This document shows, piece after piece, positions 41,977 through 50,971 of a stretch of 64,000 nt of DNA (its first letter is position 1; the number at the start of each line of letters is the position of its first letter). The notes under the pieces were generated by a model. The model searched no databases. It was not told the origin of the DNA and was given only the letters and a program-made list of their open reading frames with translations. Source of the stretch: Castellaniella ginsengisoli (GTDB lineage Bacteria; Pseudomonadota; Gammaproteobacteria; Burkholderiales; Burkholderiaceae_B); NCBI RefSeq assembly GCF_039523235.1, contig NZ_BAAAEX010000013.1. One strand, given 5' to 3'. A program made the translations under genes and the position numbers.

Positions 41977-43527
41977 ATGTCCAAGATGCGTGGAAGGACC
42001 TTGGGGCTGGGGCGCCTGATCCGGCAGTTGCGCCGCGGTCGGGCCACCTTGAACGACCGGGCCTGGACCCTCAGCCCGCTGGCCTTGCCCATTGGCCGCT
42101 TCCTCGGGGCCCTGCGCGAGCGCTTTGTCGTCATGCGCCAGTCCAGCATTCGCATTGCCATCAATGCCGCCCGTCTGCAGGCGCACACCCAGGCGTGCGA
42201 AACCATGGCCGACGCGCAGGCCCGTGAAGCCGAAAGCCTCTCCGCCCAGGGCACCCAGATCGCCGGCCTTTCGCAACAGACCAACGATATCGTGTCGGGC
42301 GCCGCCGGGGTGTTCCGAGCGCAGTTGGGCGGCCTGCGCGCCACGCAGGATCAGTTGGCCGACCTGCAAAAACGGGTGAGCCGGGTTGCGACCCAGATGG
42401 AGTCCTTTGCCGAAGTCATCACCCAGCTCAGCCGCCGGGCCCGCTCGGTCGAGGACACCAGCCGGCTGATCAAGGACATCGCCCTCCAGACTCATCTGCT
42501 GGCCCTGAATGCTGGGGTGGAAGCGGCACGGGCCGGCGAGGCCGGCCGGGGCTTTGCGGTGGTCGCCAGCGAGGTCGGCAAGCTGGCCGAACGCGTCAAT
42601 GCCGCCACCGGCGAGATCGTGCAGCAGACTGGGGAAATCCTCGGCCTGGTATCCGATACCGAGCAGCAGAGCCAGTCCATCCATGCCGATATGCGCGTCT
42701 CCGACCGCCTTGTGGACGACTTCGCCGGGCAATTCGATGGCCTGGTGCGCGAGTTGGGCAGCGTGGGCGCTCAACTGGATGGCGTGGCCGATCATGTCGC
42801 CCAGGTCAACCAGACCAACCAGGACATGAGCCAATCCATCGGCCTCATTGCCGATCACAGCGCGATCCTGCGCCAACGCATGCAGTCCATGCGCGAGCAG
42901 GTGCACGGCGTGCGCACCCAGACTGAAAGCCTGCAGGAAATGCTTGCGGCGTGGCGCACCGGCGCCACGCCCTTCGACGACCTCGCGGCGTGCCTTGAGC
43001 AGTTGCGCGACCGTTGTGCCGGGCTGCTGCGCCAGGCGCGCGCCGACGGCCTCGATGTGTTCGACAAAGCCTACCGCCAGATTCCGGGCAGCCAGCCCCC
43101 GCGCTATCACGTGGCGTACGACCGGGCCATCGATCAAACCCTGCAGGGCATTCTCGATGCGGTGCTGGATCAGGTGCCGCACGGCTATTATGCGATCCTG
43201 GTGGACATGAACGGCTATGCGCCGACGCACAATCGCCGCTATGCCGGCCAACCCACCGGAGACATCGCGCACGACACCCTGCATGTGCGCGACAAGCGCC
43301 TGTTCGATGATGCGATCAGCCGGGGGGCCATCGCCAATCGCGGCGGCGTGCTGTGCCAGACCTACATGCGCGACACCGGGGAAATCATCACCGACGTCTC
43401 CGTGCCCGTGGATCTGGACGGCGCGCGCTGGGGGGCCGTGCGGATCGGCCTGGATTATCTGCAGTTCGAACAAGCCGTGTTCCCCCCGGCCGAGGTGCCC
43501 GCCGCCGCCCAGCTTGCAAGCCCTTGA
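41977..43527 (+). CDS. Soluble chemoreceptor with N-terminal signalling and C-terminal sensory domain
   Basis: This 516-residue methyl-accepting protein has no convincing TM helix. The N-terminus is Arg-rich; helices from about 60 lead into the hairpin tip IALQTHLLALNAGVEAARAGEAGRGFAVVASEVGKL (about 169-204). The bundle runs back to about 330. The C-terminal 150 residues (about 365-505) carry YAILVDMNGYAPTHNRRYAG and the QTYMRDTGEIITDVSVPVDLDGARWGAVRIG block, a PAS/Cache-like sensory fold seen in other inverted receptors. It should sense a cytoplasmic signal. AAGGAGGC precedes the ATG. It sits between cheZ and flhB. Confidence 0.85.
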   Translation: MSKMRGRTLGLGRLIRQLRRGRATLNDRAWTLSPLALPIGRFLGALRERFVVMRQSSIRIAINAARLQAHTQACETMADAQAREAESLSAQGTQIAGLSQQTNDIVSGAAGVFRAQLGGLRATQDQLADLQKRVSRVATQMESFAEVITQLSRRARSVEDTSRLIKDIALQTHLLALNAGVEAARAGEAGRGFAVVASEVGKLAERVNAATGEIVQQTGEILGLVSDTEQQSQSIHADMRVSDRLVDDFAGQFDGLVRELGSVGAQLDGVADHVAQVNQTNQDMSQSIGLIADHSAILRQRMQSMREQVHGVRTQTESLQEMLAAWRTGATPFDDLAACLEQLRDRCAGLLRQARADGLDVFDKAYRQIPGSQPPRYHVAYDRAIDQTLQGILDAVLDQVPHGYYAILVDMNGYAPTHNRRYAGQPTGDIAHDTLHVRDKRLFDDAISRGAIANRGGVLCQTYMRDTGEIITDVSVPVDLDGARWGAVRIGLDYLQFEQAVFPPAEVPAAAQLASP

Positions 43528-43622
43528 ATTGCCGCGCCTAATACGCTTTTATCCGTGCTTCGCCCCGACAACCTGGACACTACAATCCAGGCTGTTTGCA
43601 CTGTCGTCGAACGATCGACCGC

Positions 43623-44786
43623 ATGGCCCAGGATAGCGATCTCGAAAAAACAGAACCAGCCACTCCACGGCGCCTTCAGAAGGCGCGCGAGGAAGGGCAG
43701 GTTGCGCGTTCGCGCGAGCTGGGCACCTTCATGGCGCTCATGGGGGGCATCGGCGCCCTGTGGCTGGGGGGCGAGGCGGTGTTCCGCACCCTGCGCGGCA
43801 TCCTCTTGAACGGTTTGTGGTTCGACACCCGCATCGCGCGAGACACGCAGGTCATGCTCAATGTGGCGGGCGACTCCGCCTGGCATGGCTTGCTGATCGT
43901 GCTGCCGTTCATGGCGCTGCTGCTGCTGATCGGCATCTTCTCCTCGGTGGCGCTGGGGGGGTTTCTGCTGTCGTCCAAGGCGCTGGAGCCCAAGCTCGAC
44001 CGGCTCAATCCTTTGTCCGGGATCAAGCGCCTGTTTGCCATGCAGACCCTGATCGAATTGCTCAAGACCTTGGCCAAGGCGGGGCTGATCGGCTTCGTCG
44101 GCGTCAAGGTCATCTGGGCCCACCGCGGCGACATGCTGGGCCTGTCCCACATGGCGCCCACCGAGGCCCTGGCGCGCGGGCTGGATCTGGTGGCCTTGTG
44201 CTGCCTGCTGATCGCTTCGTCGCTGATCATCATCGTGCTGATCGACGTGCCCTGGCAGCTCTGGAACCATGCCAAGCAATTGCGCATGTCCAAGGACGAC
44301 GTCAAGCAGGAACACAAGGACAGCGATGGCGATCCCCACGTCAAGGGCCGCATCCGCCAGCAGCAGCGCACCATGGCGCGGCGGCGCATGATGAGCGCCG
44401 TGCCCGAGGCCGACGTGGTCGTCACCAATCCGACCCATTACGCCGTGGCGCTGCGCTACCAGGAGGGGCAGGGCGGGGCGCCGGTGGTCGTGGCCAAGGG
44501 AACGCGTCTGATCGCCGCCCAGATACGCGAGCTGGCCGCCCAGCACGGCGTCGCGTTGCTCGAGGCTCCGCCGCTGGCGCGTGCGCTGTACCATCACGTC
44601 GAGATCGATCGGGAAATCCCCGCCGCCCTGTACGCCGCCGTGGCGGAAGTCCTGGCCTGGGTCTATCAGGTGCGCAACTGGCAACCAGGCTCGGGTACAC
44701 TGCCGCAGGCGCCACAGGACCTGCGCGTGCCCCCCGAACTCGATCCGCAACACGGCCCTGACCCGGCTCCCGCCCTCGCCTCATGA
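43623..44786 (+). CDS. flhB: Flagellar export switch protein FlhB
   Basis: This 387-residue export-gate component controls the hook-to-filament specificity switch. The N-terminus QDSDLEKTEPATPRRLQKAREEGQVARSREL is diagnostic. Four TM helices follow (about 32-52, 85-110, 140-165, 185-208). The autocleavage motif NPTH lies at about 260-263. The C-terminal tail is a little longer than in E. coli FlhB. ATG 43623 is used; an upstream frame extension is not conserved. A possible -10 (TACAAT, 43581-43586) lies just upstream. It overlaps flhA by 4 bp. Confidence 0.95.
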   Translation: MAQDSDLEKTEPATPRRLQKAREEGQVARSRELGTFMALMGGIGALWLGGEAVFRTLRGILLNGLWFDTRIARDTQVMLNVAGDSAWHGLLIVLPFMALLLLIGIFSSVALGGFLLSSKALEPKLDRLNPLSGIKRLFAMQTLIELLKTLAKAGLIGFVGVKVIWAHRGDMLGLSHMAPTEALARGLDLVALCCLLIASSLIIIVLIDVPWQLWNHAKQLRMSKDDVKQEHKDSDGDPHVKGRIRQQQRTMARRRMMSAVPEADVVVTNPTHYAVALRYQEGQGGAPVVVAKGTRLIAAQIRELAAQHGVALLEAPPLARALYHHVEIDREIPAALYAAVAEVLAWVYQVRNWQPGSGTLPQAPQDLRVPPELDPQHGPDPAPALAS

Positions 44787-46897
44787 ACAATTTTCTGGAT
44801 TTTCTCAAGACCCACGGCTCCGGGCATGCCCGTCTGATGGCCGGGCCCGTGCTGATCCTCATGGTCTTGGCCATGATGATCCTGCCGTTGCCGCCCTTCA
44901 TCCTGGACTTGTTGTTTTCTTTCAACATCTCCTTGTCGGTGATGATCCTGCTGGTGGCCATGTTCACGCGCAAGCCGCTGGATTTCGCCGCCTTTCCTTC
45001 CGTGCTGCTGTTTGCCACCCTGCTGCGCCTGTCGCTGAACGTCGCCTCCACCCGGGTGGTGCTGCTGCACGGCCACAAGGGGCCGGATGCCGCCGGCCAG
45101 GTCATCGAGGCCTTCGGCCACTTCCTGGTGGGCGGCAATTTCGCGGTCGGGATCGTGGTGTTCATCATTCTGGTGATCATCAACTTCACCGTCATCACCA
45201 AGGGTGCGGGCCGCATCGCCGAAGTCGGCGCACGCTTTACCCTGGACGCCATGCCCGGCAAGCAGATGGCCATCGACGCCGACCTGAACGCCGGCCTGAT
45301 CGGCGAGGACGAAGCCCGCAAGCGGCGCGCCGAAGTGTCCCAGGAGGCCGAGTTCTACGGCGCCATGGACGGCGCCAGCAAGTTCGTGCGCGGAGACGCC
45401 GTGGCCGGCCTGTTGATCATGGTGATCAACATCGTCGGCGGCCTGATCGTCGGCATGGCGCAGCACGGCATGTCGGCTTCCGACGCGGGTGCCGTCTACA
45501 CCCTGCTGACCATCGGCGACGGCCTGGTGGCGCAGATCCCCGCTCTGGTGATTTCCACGGCAGCCGGCGTGGTGGTCTCGCGCGTGGCCGACGACCAGGA
45601 CGTCGGCCAGCAGATGATGGGGCAGTTGTTCTCGAACCCCAACGTGATGTTCATCACCGCCGGGATCCTGACGCTGATGGGTCTGATCCCCAACATGCCG
45701 CACGTGGCCTTTCTGATGCTGGCGGCCCTCATCGCCGGGGGGGGATGGCTGGTGCTTCAGCGCCAGCGCCAGGAACTCCTGGCGTCCGCCGCCGATCCGG
45801 GGCAGGAGCAGGCGGCCGCGGTGGCCGCCGCCGCGGAAGCCAGTTGGGACGATGTGGCGCCTGTGGATCCGCTTGGCCTTGAAGTCGGCTACCGTCTGAT
45901 TTCGCTGGTCGATCACCAGCAAAACGGCGAACTGCTGCACCGCATCCGCAGCCTGCGCAAGAAGTTCGCCCAGGAAATGGGCTTTCTGCCGCCGGTCGTG
46001 CACATTCGCGACAATCTCGAAATCAAACCCACCGATTACCGCATCCTGCTGTTTGGCGTCGAGGTCGGCCGTGGCGTGGCCCAGGTCGGGCAATGGCTGG
46101 CGATCGATCCGGGCGGGGTGACGGAAACGATCCAGGGCACGCCGACCAAAGATCCGGCTTTCGGCCTGCCGGCGTTCTGGATCGATTCGTCCTTGCGCGA
46201 GCAGGCCCAGATCGCCGGGTACACCGTGGTCGATACCGCGACGGTGGTCGCCACGCACTTGAATCACCTGATGCACCGGTACGGCTCGCGCCTGCTCGGC
46301 CGCCAGGAAACCCAGCAACTGCTCGACCACATCGCCCGCGACGTGCCCAAGCTGGTCGAGGATCTGGTGCCCAAGACCCTCAGCCTGCCGCAGTTGCAGA
46401 ATCTGCTGCGCAGCCTGCTCGACGAAGACGTGCCCATCCGCGACATGCGCAGCATCCTCGAAACCATCACGGAGCATGCGCCGCGGCTGGCCGCCCTCAA
46501 TCCGGCGGGCACCGGGCCGAGTCAGGACGAATTGCTGGCGCAGGTTCGGGTGGCGCTGAGCCGGGCCATCGTCCAGCACTGGTTCGCGGGCGAAACCGAA
46601 TTGCGCGTCATCGGCCTGGACTCGCGCCTGGAGCGCGTGCTGACGCAGGCCCTGGGCGGCAATGGCGCCCTGGAGCCCGGCCTGGCGGAGAACCTGCTCG
46701 GCGACGTCGAGCGCATCGTCCAGGGGCAGGAAGACCGGGGAGAGGCCCCCGTGCTGGTCGTGCCGCCCGTCCTGAGGGCTTCGCTGTCGCGTTTCCTGCG
46801 CCACCATTTGCCGCACATGGCCGTGCTCTCCAGCGCCGAAATCCCTGAAGAGCGTATCATTCGGGTCACTGCGGTTGTCGGCGGGAGTGCTGCGTGA
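44783..46897 (+). CDS. flhA: Flagellar export gate protein FlhA
   Basis: This 704-residue protein with about eight N-terminal TM helices (to about residue 325) forms the nonameric export gate and proton channel with FlhB. The FHIPEP-family block between TM4 and TM5 is clear (ARFTLDAMPGKQMAIDADLNAGLI, then FYGAMDGASKFVRGDAVAG). The cytoplasmic C-terminal domain (about 360-695) docks substrate-chaperone complexes. The start ATG overlaps the flhB stop, and the stop overlaps the flhF GTG, so flhB-flhA-flhF are coupled. Confidence 0.96.
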   Translation: MNNFLDFLKTHGSGHARLMAGPVLILMVLAMMILPLPPFILDLLFSFNISLSVMILLVAMFTRKPLDFAAFPSVLLFATLLRLSLNVASTRVVLLHGHKGPDAAGQVIEAFGHFLVGGNFAVGIVVFIILVIINFTVITKGAGRIAEVGARFTLDAMPGKQMAIDADLNAGLIGEDEARKRRAEVSQEAEFYGAMDGASKFVRGDAVAGLLIMVINIVGGLIVGMAQHGMSASDAGAVYTLLTIGDGLVAQIPALVISTAAGVVVSRVADDQDVGQQMMGQLFSNPNVMFITAGILTLMGLIPNMPHVAFLMLAALIAGGGWLVLQRQRQELLASAADPGQEQAAAVAAAAEASWDDVAPVDPLGLEVGYRLISLVDHQQNGELLHRIRSLRKKFAQEMGFLPPVVHIRDNLEIKPTDYRILLFGVEVGRGVAQVGQWLAIDPGGVTETIQGTPTKDPAFGLPAFWIDSSLREQAQIAGYTVVDTATVVATHLNHLMHRYGSRLLGRQETQQLLDHIARDVPKLVEDLVPKTLSLPQLQNLLRSLLDEDVPIRDMRSILETITEHAPRLAALNPAGTGPSQDELLAQVRVALSRAIVQHWFAGETELRVIGLDSRLERVLTQALGGNGALEPGLAENLLGDVERIVQGQEDRGEAPVLVVPPVLRASLSRFLRHHLPHMAVLSSAEIPEERIIRVTAVVGGSAA

Positions 46898-49212
46898 ACA
46901 TCAGTCGTTTTTTCGGTGCCACGAACCGCGAGGCCATGCGCCAGGTACGCCTCGCATTGGGCCCTGACGCGCTGATCATCTCCAACAAGCGGGTCAATGG
47001 CGGGGTAGAGATCCTCGCCACCGACCAGACCTCCCTGCCGGAAGACGGGCCCGCCGCGGCGCCCGCGCGCCCGGCGCCGTCCGCAGCGCCACGGCCTGCG
47101 CCGCCCTCCGCCGCGGGGCCTCATCCGGGCCTGCCCGAAGCCGATCTGATGGGCGTCATCGGCGAGCTCAAGGGTTCTTTGGAAACCCGCATCGATGAAT
47201 TGCTGTGGGGCAGCCAATTGCGCCGTTCCCCTCAGGCGGTCACGCTGTTCCAGAGCCTGTTGCGCTTCGGTTTCAGCACGGCGTTGCTGCGCGCCATGCT
47301 CAAACGCATGCCCGAACAGCTCGCCAACCGGGCGGCCTTCCAGTGGGCGCGCAATGAGCTGGTCAGCCACTTGCCGGTGCTGTCCTCCGAGGATGCGCTT
47401 TGGCAGCCTGGCCTGGCGCTGGCCCTGGTCGGCCCCACAGGCGTGGGCAAGACCACCACAGTGGCCAAGCTGGCCGCCCGTTGCGTGCGCCGCAGCGGGC
47501 CGGGCAGCCTGGTCCTGGTCACCACCGACACCTACCGGATCGGCGCGCACGAACAGCTCAAGATTTATGGGCAGATGCTGCGTGTGCCCGTGCACGTCGT
47601 GCAGGACGTCCACGAGATGCGCCGCGTCATGCAGACCGTGCGCCCGGACCAGACCCTGCTGATCGACAATGTCGGCATCAGCCAGCGCGACCGCTACATC
47701 CATGAACAAGCCGCCCTGCTGGCGGGCGCAGGCCGCGCCGTCGAGCGTCTGCTGGTGCTCAATGCCGTCAGCCATGGCGATACGCTGGACGAGGTCGCCC
47801 GCTCTTATGCCGGCGATGGGGGCACGCCCTTGCGTGGCTGCATCATTTCCAAGATCGATGAGGCCTCGCGCCTGGGGGCCGCGCTGGATACCGCGATTCG
47901 CTACAAATTGCCGATCCATTACGTCTCCAATGGCCAGAAGGTTCCGGAAAACCTGCTGTTCCTGTCGGCCGCCGAACTGATCGACCGGGCGTTGGCTCCG
48001 GCGCAGGCCAATCGCACGCTGTATGCGCCTTCCGAGGCCGATCTGGCGGCGCTGCTGTCCATGACGCAGCCGGCCGACAGCCCCGATGCGGCCGCCGAAC
48101 GCCGCCGCCAGCAGATTCTGCTGCCGCAACTGCTGACCGGCTCGTCGCGCGGCGATGTCTTGAGCCTGGATCAATTGCAAACCGCCGTGGCGCTGCAGGA
48201 TGAGGATTCGGTGCTGTCCGAGGCCTATGACCTGTGGCGCAGCCGGGCGGCGGGCGCGCTGCCTTCGGCCGCCGAGGCCATCGAGCACCTGCGGCGGGTC
48301 GCCCATGGCAGCCTCGGCGACACTCAGCCTGCCCTGGTCGTGCATGCGCGCCAGTCTCTGGATTGGCAGGGCCGGCGCGGCGCCTGGCTGGGCGCCGCCT
48401 GGTTCGATGGTCAAGGCAGGCCCTTGGCCGCGGCCGCCCAGCAAGCCGGATTGGCCGATGGCTGGCATACGCCGTCCGGCGCCCGGCTGTCGGCCCCCTC
48501 GGCCGCCGACGCGCTGCTGTCGCAAATCGAGGCCGAGGGGCGGGATGCGCCCGCACCGGTTCTGCATGTGTTCGACGGCGGCAGCCAGGCCTTGATGCGC
48601 ACCCTCAGCGCCAATGAATGCCAGTGGCTGGCCGTCAGCAGTCCCCGCGCCCGGGTCTATCTGGACGACGAGCCTTGCGTGCTGTCGGCCGCCGTCCAGC
48701 CCCTGATGTATCGGCCGCTGGATGCGCAGGCGTTCTGGCCTTTGCTGTCGGCTGCGAGCCTGGAAGACGCACAGCCGGCCTGGTGGGCTACGACGGGGCG
48801 GGCCGAATTGCGTGTCCGGGGCGAGCCCGACTTGCCGGTGAGGATCTTCAGTCTGAGGGCGGTCGATGCGCGGGACGGGCGTTTGCTCAAGGCCTGGTTC
48901 GCCGTCGCCGGCATGGCGGTGGATCCCGACCCGGTCCGGATGGCCCGCGCCCTGGTCTTGCGCCAGGAATGCCAGGCGGCCTGGCGTCAGGCGGTGCCGT
49001 TGCTGGCGGATGCGGGACGCGAGCCTTTGGTGGACCGCGCCGTGTTCACGGCCCAGATGGGGCTGGCGGCCTGGCGCCTTGCGCAGGATCCGGCGCTGGC
49101 GCCGGCGGCCCGGGCGGCTGCGCGCATGCTGGGCGCCGACCGGCTTTCGCCGCGCCATGCCCATGCGGGATTGCTCAAGCTGTTTGCCTTGAAGGAATTG
49201 CTCTCGGCCTAG
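46894..49212 (+). CDS. flhF: FlhF, SRP-like GTPase, with long C-terminal extension
   Basis: This 772-residue protein has an N-terminal B-domain (MNISRFFGATNREAMRQVRLALG), a Pro/Ala linker (about 50-85), an N-domain, then a GTPase G-domain: P-loop GPTGVGKT (180-187), DTYRIGAHEQL, G3 as DNVG (258-261, usually DTxG) and G4 as SKID (319-322). FlhF positions flagella and assists FliF assembly in polar flagellates. FlhF proteins are often 380-480 residues; here about 380 residues follow the G-domain with no domain I recognise (about 390-772). The start is GTG, overlapping flhA. No flhG or fliA follows. Confidence 0.93.
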   Translation: MNISRFFGATNREAMRQVRLALGPDALIISNKRVNGGVEILATDQTSLPEDGPAAAPARPAPSAAPRPAPPSAAGPHPGLPEADLMGVIGELKGSLETRIDELLWGSQLRRSPQAVTLFQSLLRFGFSTALLRAMLKRMPEQLANRAAFQWARNELVSHLPVLSSEDALWQPGLALALVGPTGVGKTTTVAKLAARCVRRSGPGSLVLVTTDTYRIGAHEQLKIYGQMLRVPVHVVQDVHEMRRVMQTVRPDQTLLIDNVGISQRDRYIHEQAALLAGAGRAVERLLVLNAVSHGDTLDEVARSYAGDGGTPLRGCIISKIDEASRLGAALDTAIRYKLPIHYVSNGQKVPENLLFLSAAELIDRALAPAQANRTLYAPSEADLAALLSMTQPADSPDAAAERRRQQILLPQLLTGSSRGDVLSLDQLQTAVALQDEDSVLSEAYDLWRSRAAGALPSAAEAIEHLRRVAHGSLGDTQPALVVHARQSLDWQGRRGAWLGAAWFDGQGRPLAAAAQQAGLADGWHTPSGARLSAPSAADALLSQIEAEGRDAPAPVLHVFDGGSQALMRTLSANECQWLAVSSPRARVYLDDEPCVLSAAVQPLMYRPLDAQAFWPLLSAASLEDAQPAWWATTGRAELRVRGEPDLPVRIFSLRAVDARDGRLLKAWFAVAGMAVDPDPVRMARALVLRQECQAAWRQAVPLLADAGREPLVDRAVFTAQMGLAAWRLAQDPALAPAARAAARMLGADRLSPRHAHAGLLKLFALKELLSA

Positions 49213-49652
49213 CTGCGGCGGGGCAGGCGGCCGCGCGCGTCGTACAGATCCTGGTTGACCAGGGAATGCAGGGTGTCGAGCGCGCGCTGGTTGTGTTCCA
49301 TGAACGTGCGCAGAATCTGGCCGTTGTCCCGGTTCAGCCGGCTGGCCCGGTCGGCCCGTTCGAACAGCGCATCGAATGCCGCGCGCAATTCGGGATGAAC
49401 GGCGCAGACGGCATCGATGCCGTCCGCATCGTCGGTCTGGCCCAGCTCGCCCAGGATGCGGATGCGGTTTTGGTCCAGGTGCTTCAGACGCTCGGCGTAG
49501 TCGTTCTTGCGTTGGGCCTGTTCGGCCAGGGCAAGATTCGTGGGGGCATCCAGCAACGCGGCGGACTCGGCCTCCAGAGACTGGATGAACTCATCCAACA
49601 GGGCCGATTGAGCCTGCACGCACTGCAGCAGATCGTCTGCCGGGAGGCTCAT
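49209..49652 (-). CDS. flgN: FlgN, export chaperone for FlgK and FlgL
   Basis: This is a 147-residue helical, acidic, Gln-rich protein. The N-terminal LLQCVQAQSALLDEFIQSLEAE and the NRDNGQILRTFMEHNQRALDTL region (about 108-130) match FlgN. It should bind the C-terminal parts of the hook-junction proteins encoded at 58556-61499 and deliver them to FlhA. The start overlaps the flgM stop (ATGA) and GGGAGG precedes it, so flgM-flgN are coupled. Its stop overlaps the convergent flhF end by 4 bp. Confidence 0.88.
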   Translation of the reverse strand: MSLPADDLLQCVQAQSALLDEFIQSLEAESAALLDAPTNLALAEQAQRKNDYAERLKHLDQNRIRILGELGQTDDADGIDAVCAVHPELRAAFDALFERADRASRLNRDNGQILRTFMEHNQRALDTLHSLVNQDLYDARGRLPRRS

Positions 49653-49936
49653 TTGAGCAGATCGCGGACACTGGCCAGCAGACCGTCGGCGATGCGGCTG
49701 GGATCGATCTTCAATTCGCCGGAGGCCAGCGCATCGCGAATTTGCTGGACGCGTCCGGCCTGGATGTCGTCGCCGCTGCCATTCAGGGCAGCCAGATGAC
49801 GGGCGGCCGGGCTGAGGTCGACCGCCGTGCGCCCGCTTGCGGCAGAGCCGGAGGCGGCATGGGAGGCCGTTTCGCTGCGCGTTCCCCCGGTCACCCCGTT
49901 CAGCAGGGGATTGGACGAAGTGGAATTAACTTTCAA
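49649..49936 (-). CDS. flgM: FlgM, anti-sigma-28 factor
   Basis: This is a 95-residue exported inhibitor of FliA. The disordered Ser/Gly/Ala-rich N-terminal half is followed by helices IQAGRVQQIRDALASGELKIDPSRIADGLLASVRDLL (about 57-94), the sigma-binding part. Translation starts at TTG 49936, supported by GGAGAC 5 bp upstream and by homology beginning MKVN. A sigma-28 promoter lies upstream, so FliA drives synthesis of its own inhibitor, as in enterics. Confidence 0.92.
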   Translation of the reverse strand: MKVNSTSSNPLLNGVTGGTRSETASHAASGSAASGRTAVDLSPAARHLAALNGSGDDIQAGRVQQIRDALASGELKIDPSRIADGLLASVRDLLK

Positions 49937-49980
49937 GACTCGTCTCCGGGTGGGTGGGAAGGATCATTGGTGTCTCCCTC

Positions 49981-50007
49981 GTAACGGCAGGCCGGGTGGA
50001 TTCTTTA
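49981..50007 (-). promoter_or_regulatory. Sigma-28 (FliA) promoter of flgMN
   Basis: On the minus strand TAAAGAAT, 11 bp, then GCCGTTAC fits the consensus TAAAGTTT-N11-GCCGATAA with correct spacing. It ends 44 bp before the flgM start codon. Confidence 0.8.
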
Positions 50008-50051
50008 GGGCCGCTTTTCCGGCAAGGTGTCAGGCGGACGGCGCTCCGCCC

Positions 50052-50750
50052 TTACATCATAACCTGGACCGTGTGGGCGTCGATCACCGTGCCGGTGATG
50101 ATCTGCCCCCCGGGAGTGCGCACCTGGATCTGTGCGCCGGGGCTGCCGGATTCCAGTGCCTGGCCTTCGCTGGTGGCGACAAAGCCGACGCCGCGTGCAA
50201 TGGTGCGGACCTGCTGGCCCCGTTCGATGGCGTTCGGGTCGCGCAGCGCGCTGGATTCGATCGCGCCGCCGGCGCGGATGCGGCGTGTGGCGATCCAGCC
50301 GACGATATGGGCCGGATCGCCGATCAGCCGCCGGTTGCGCAGGAGGTCGCCCTCGCGCGTGTCGAGATCGTCCAGGCTCAGGACCTCGCCGCGCCGGATC
50401 AGGCGGTTGGCGACGAAATAGGGCCCCAGGATCCGGATGCTGGCCTGGACGTAGAGCGTCCAGGGCTGCGGCGCCAGGCAGCGCACCCCGACCGGGGTGC
50501 GCGATTGCAGGCCCGATCCGGCCAGAAAGACCTCCATGCGTTCGCAGGCCTGTTGGTTCACGATGCGGGGAGGCTCTATGGTGATGACCGCGCGGCCTGG
50601 CCAGGAGGCGGCCCGCTCTTGCAGCAGGCCCTCGACCTGGGCGACGACGGCGGCCGGATCCTGCAGGGCGGGACGTGCGGTCTGGGCGTGCGCCAGCCCC
50701 GGCAGGGCGGCGGCCAGCAGCAGGAACGGCAGGAATCGGGATGCGCGCAT
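50052..50750 (-). CDS. flgA: FlgA, P-ring assembly chaperone
   Basis: This is a 232-residue periplasmic protein. A Sec signal peptide (about 1-23, ending AHA) precedes the SAF/FlgA domain; ANRLIRRGEVLSLDDLDTREGDLL (about 137-160) is the typical SAF start, and LRDPNAIERGQQVRTIARG and GQIITGTVIDAHTV close the protein. It assists FlgI polymerisation. The start at 50750 is preferred over an upstream in-frame ATG (50816) because the signal peptide begins there. It is divergent from flgB across about 220 bp. Confidence 0.92.
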   Translation of the reverse strand: MRASRFLPFLLLAAALPGLAHAQTARPALQDPAAVVAQVEGLLQERAASWPGRAVITIEPPRIVNQQACERMEVFLAGSGLQSRTPVGVRCLAPQPWTLYVQASIRILGPYFVANRLIRRGEVLSLDDLDTREGDLLRNRRLIGDPAHIVGWIATRRIRAGGAIESSALRDPNAIERGQQVRTIARGVGFVATSEGQALESGSPGAQIQVRTPGGQIITGTVIDAHTVQVMM

Positions 50751-50971
50751 GGCCCTTATTGTAGGGGATGCCGTCCCCGCGAGGCCGCCCGGCGCTGCCG
50801 TTTGTCGGGGGCGCATCAGCCGAATAGGGCTTCAAACCCTGCTTTGTTTTGGCGTTTATCCCCCTGGTGCGGACCGTACTATGGTGGCGTGCGAAAAAGC
50901 CGCGAATGGTCGGGGGATCATTTGGTGCAACGGTGGCAGCGCACCCTGTTTATCCGTTTCCGTATAAAGCC

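Noticed and set aside
46522..49164. Minus-strand frame of about 880 codons antisense to flhF and the flhA end
   Set aside because: Same shadow effect; composition is Arg/Gln/Gly-rich and lacks start context. flhF motifs on the + strand are clear.
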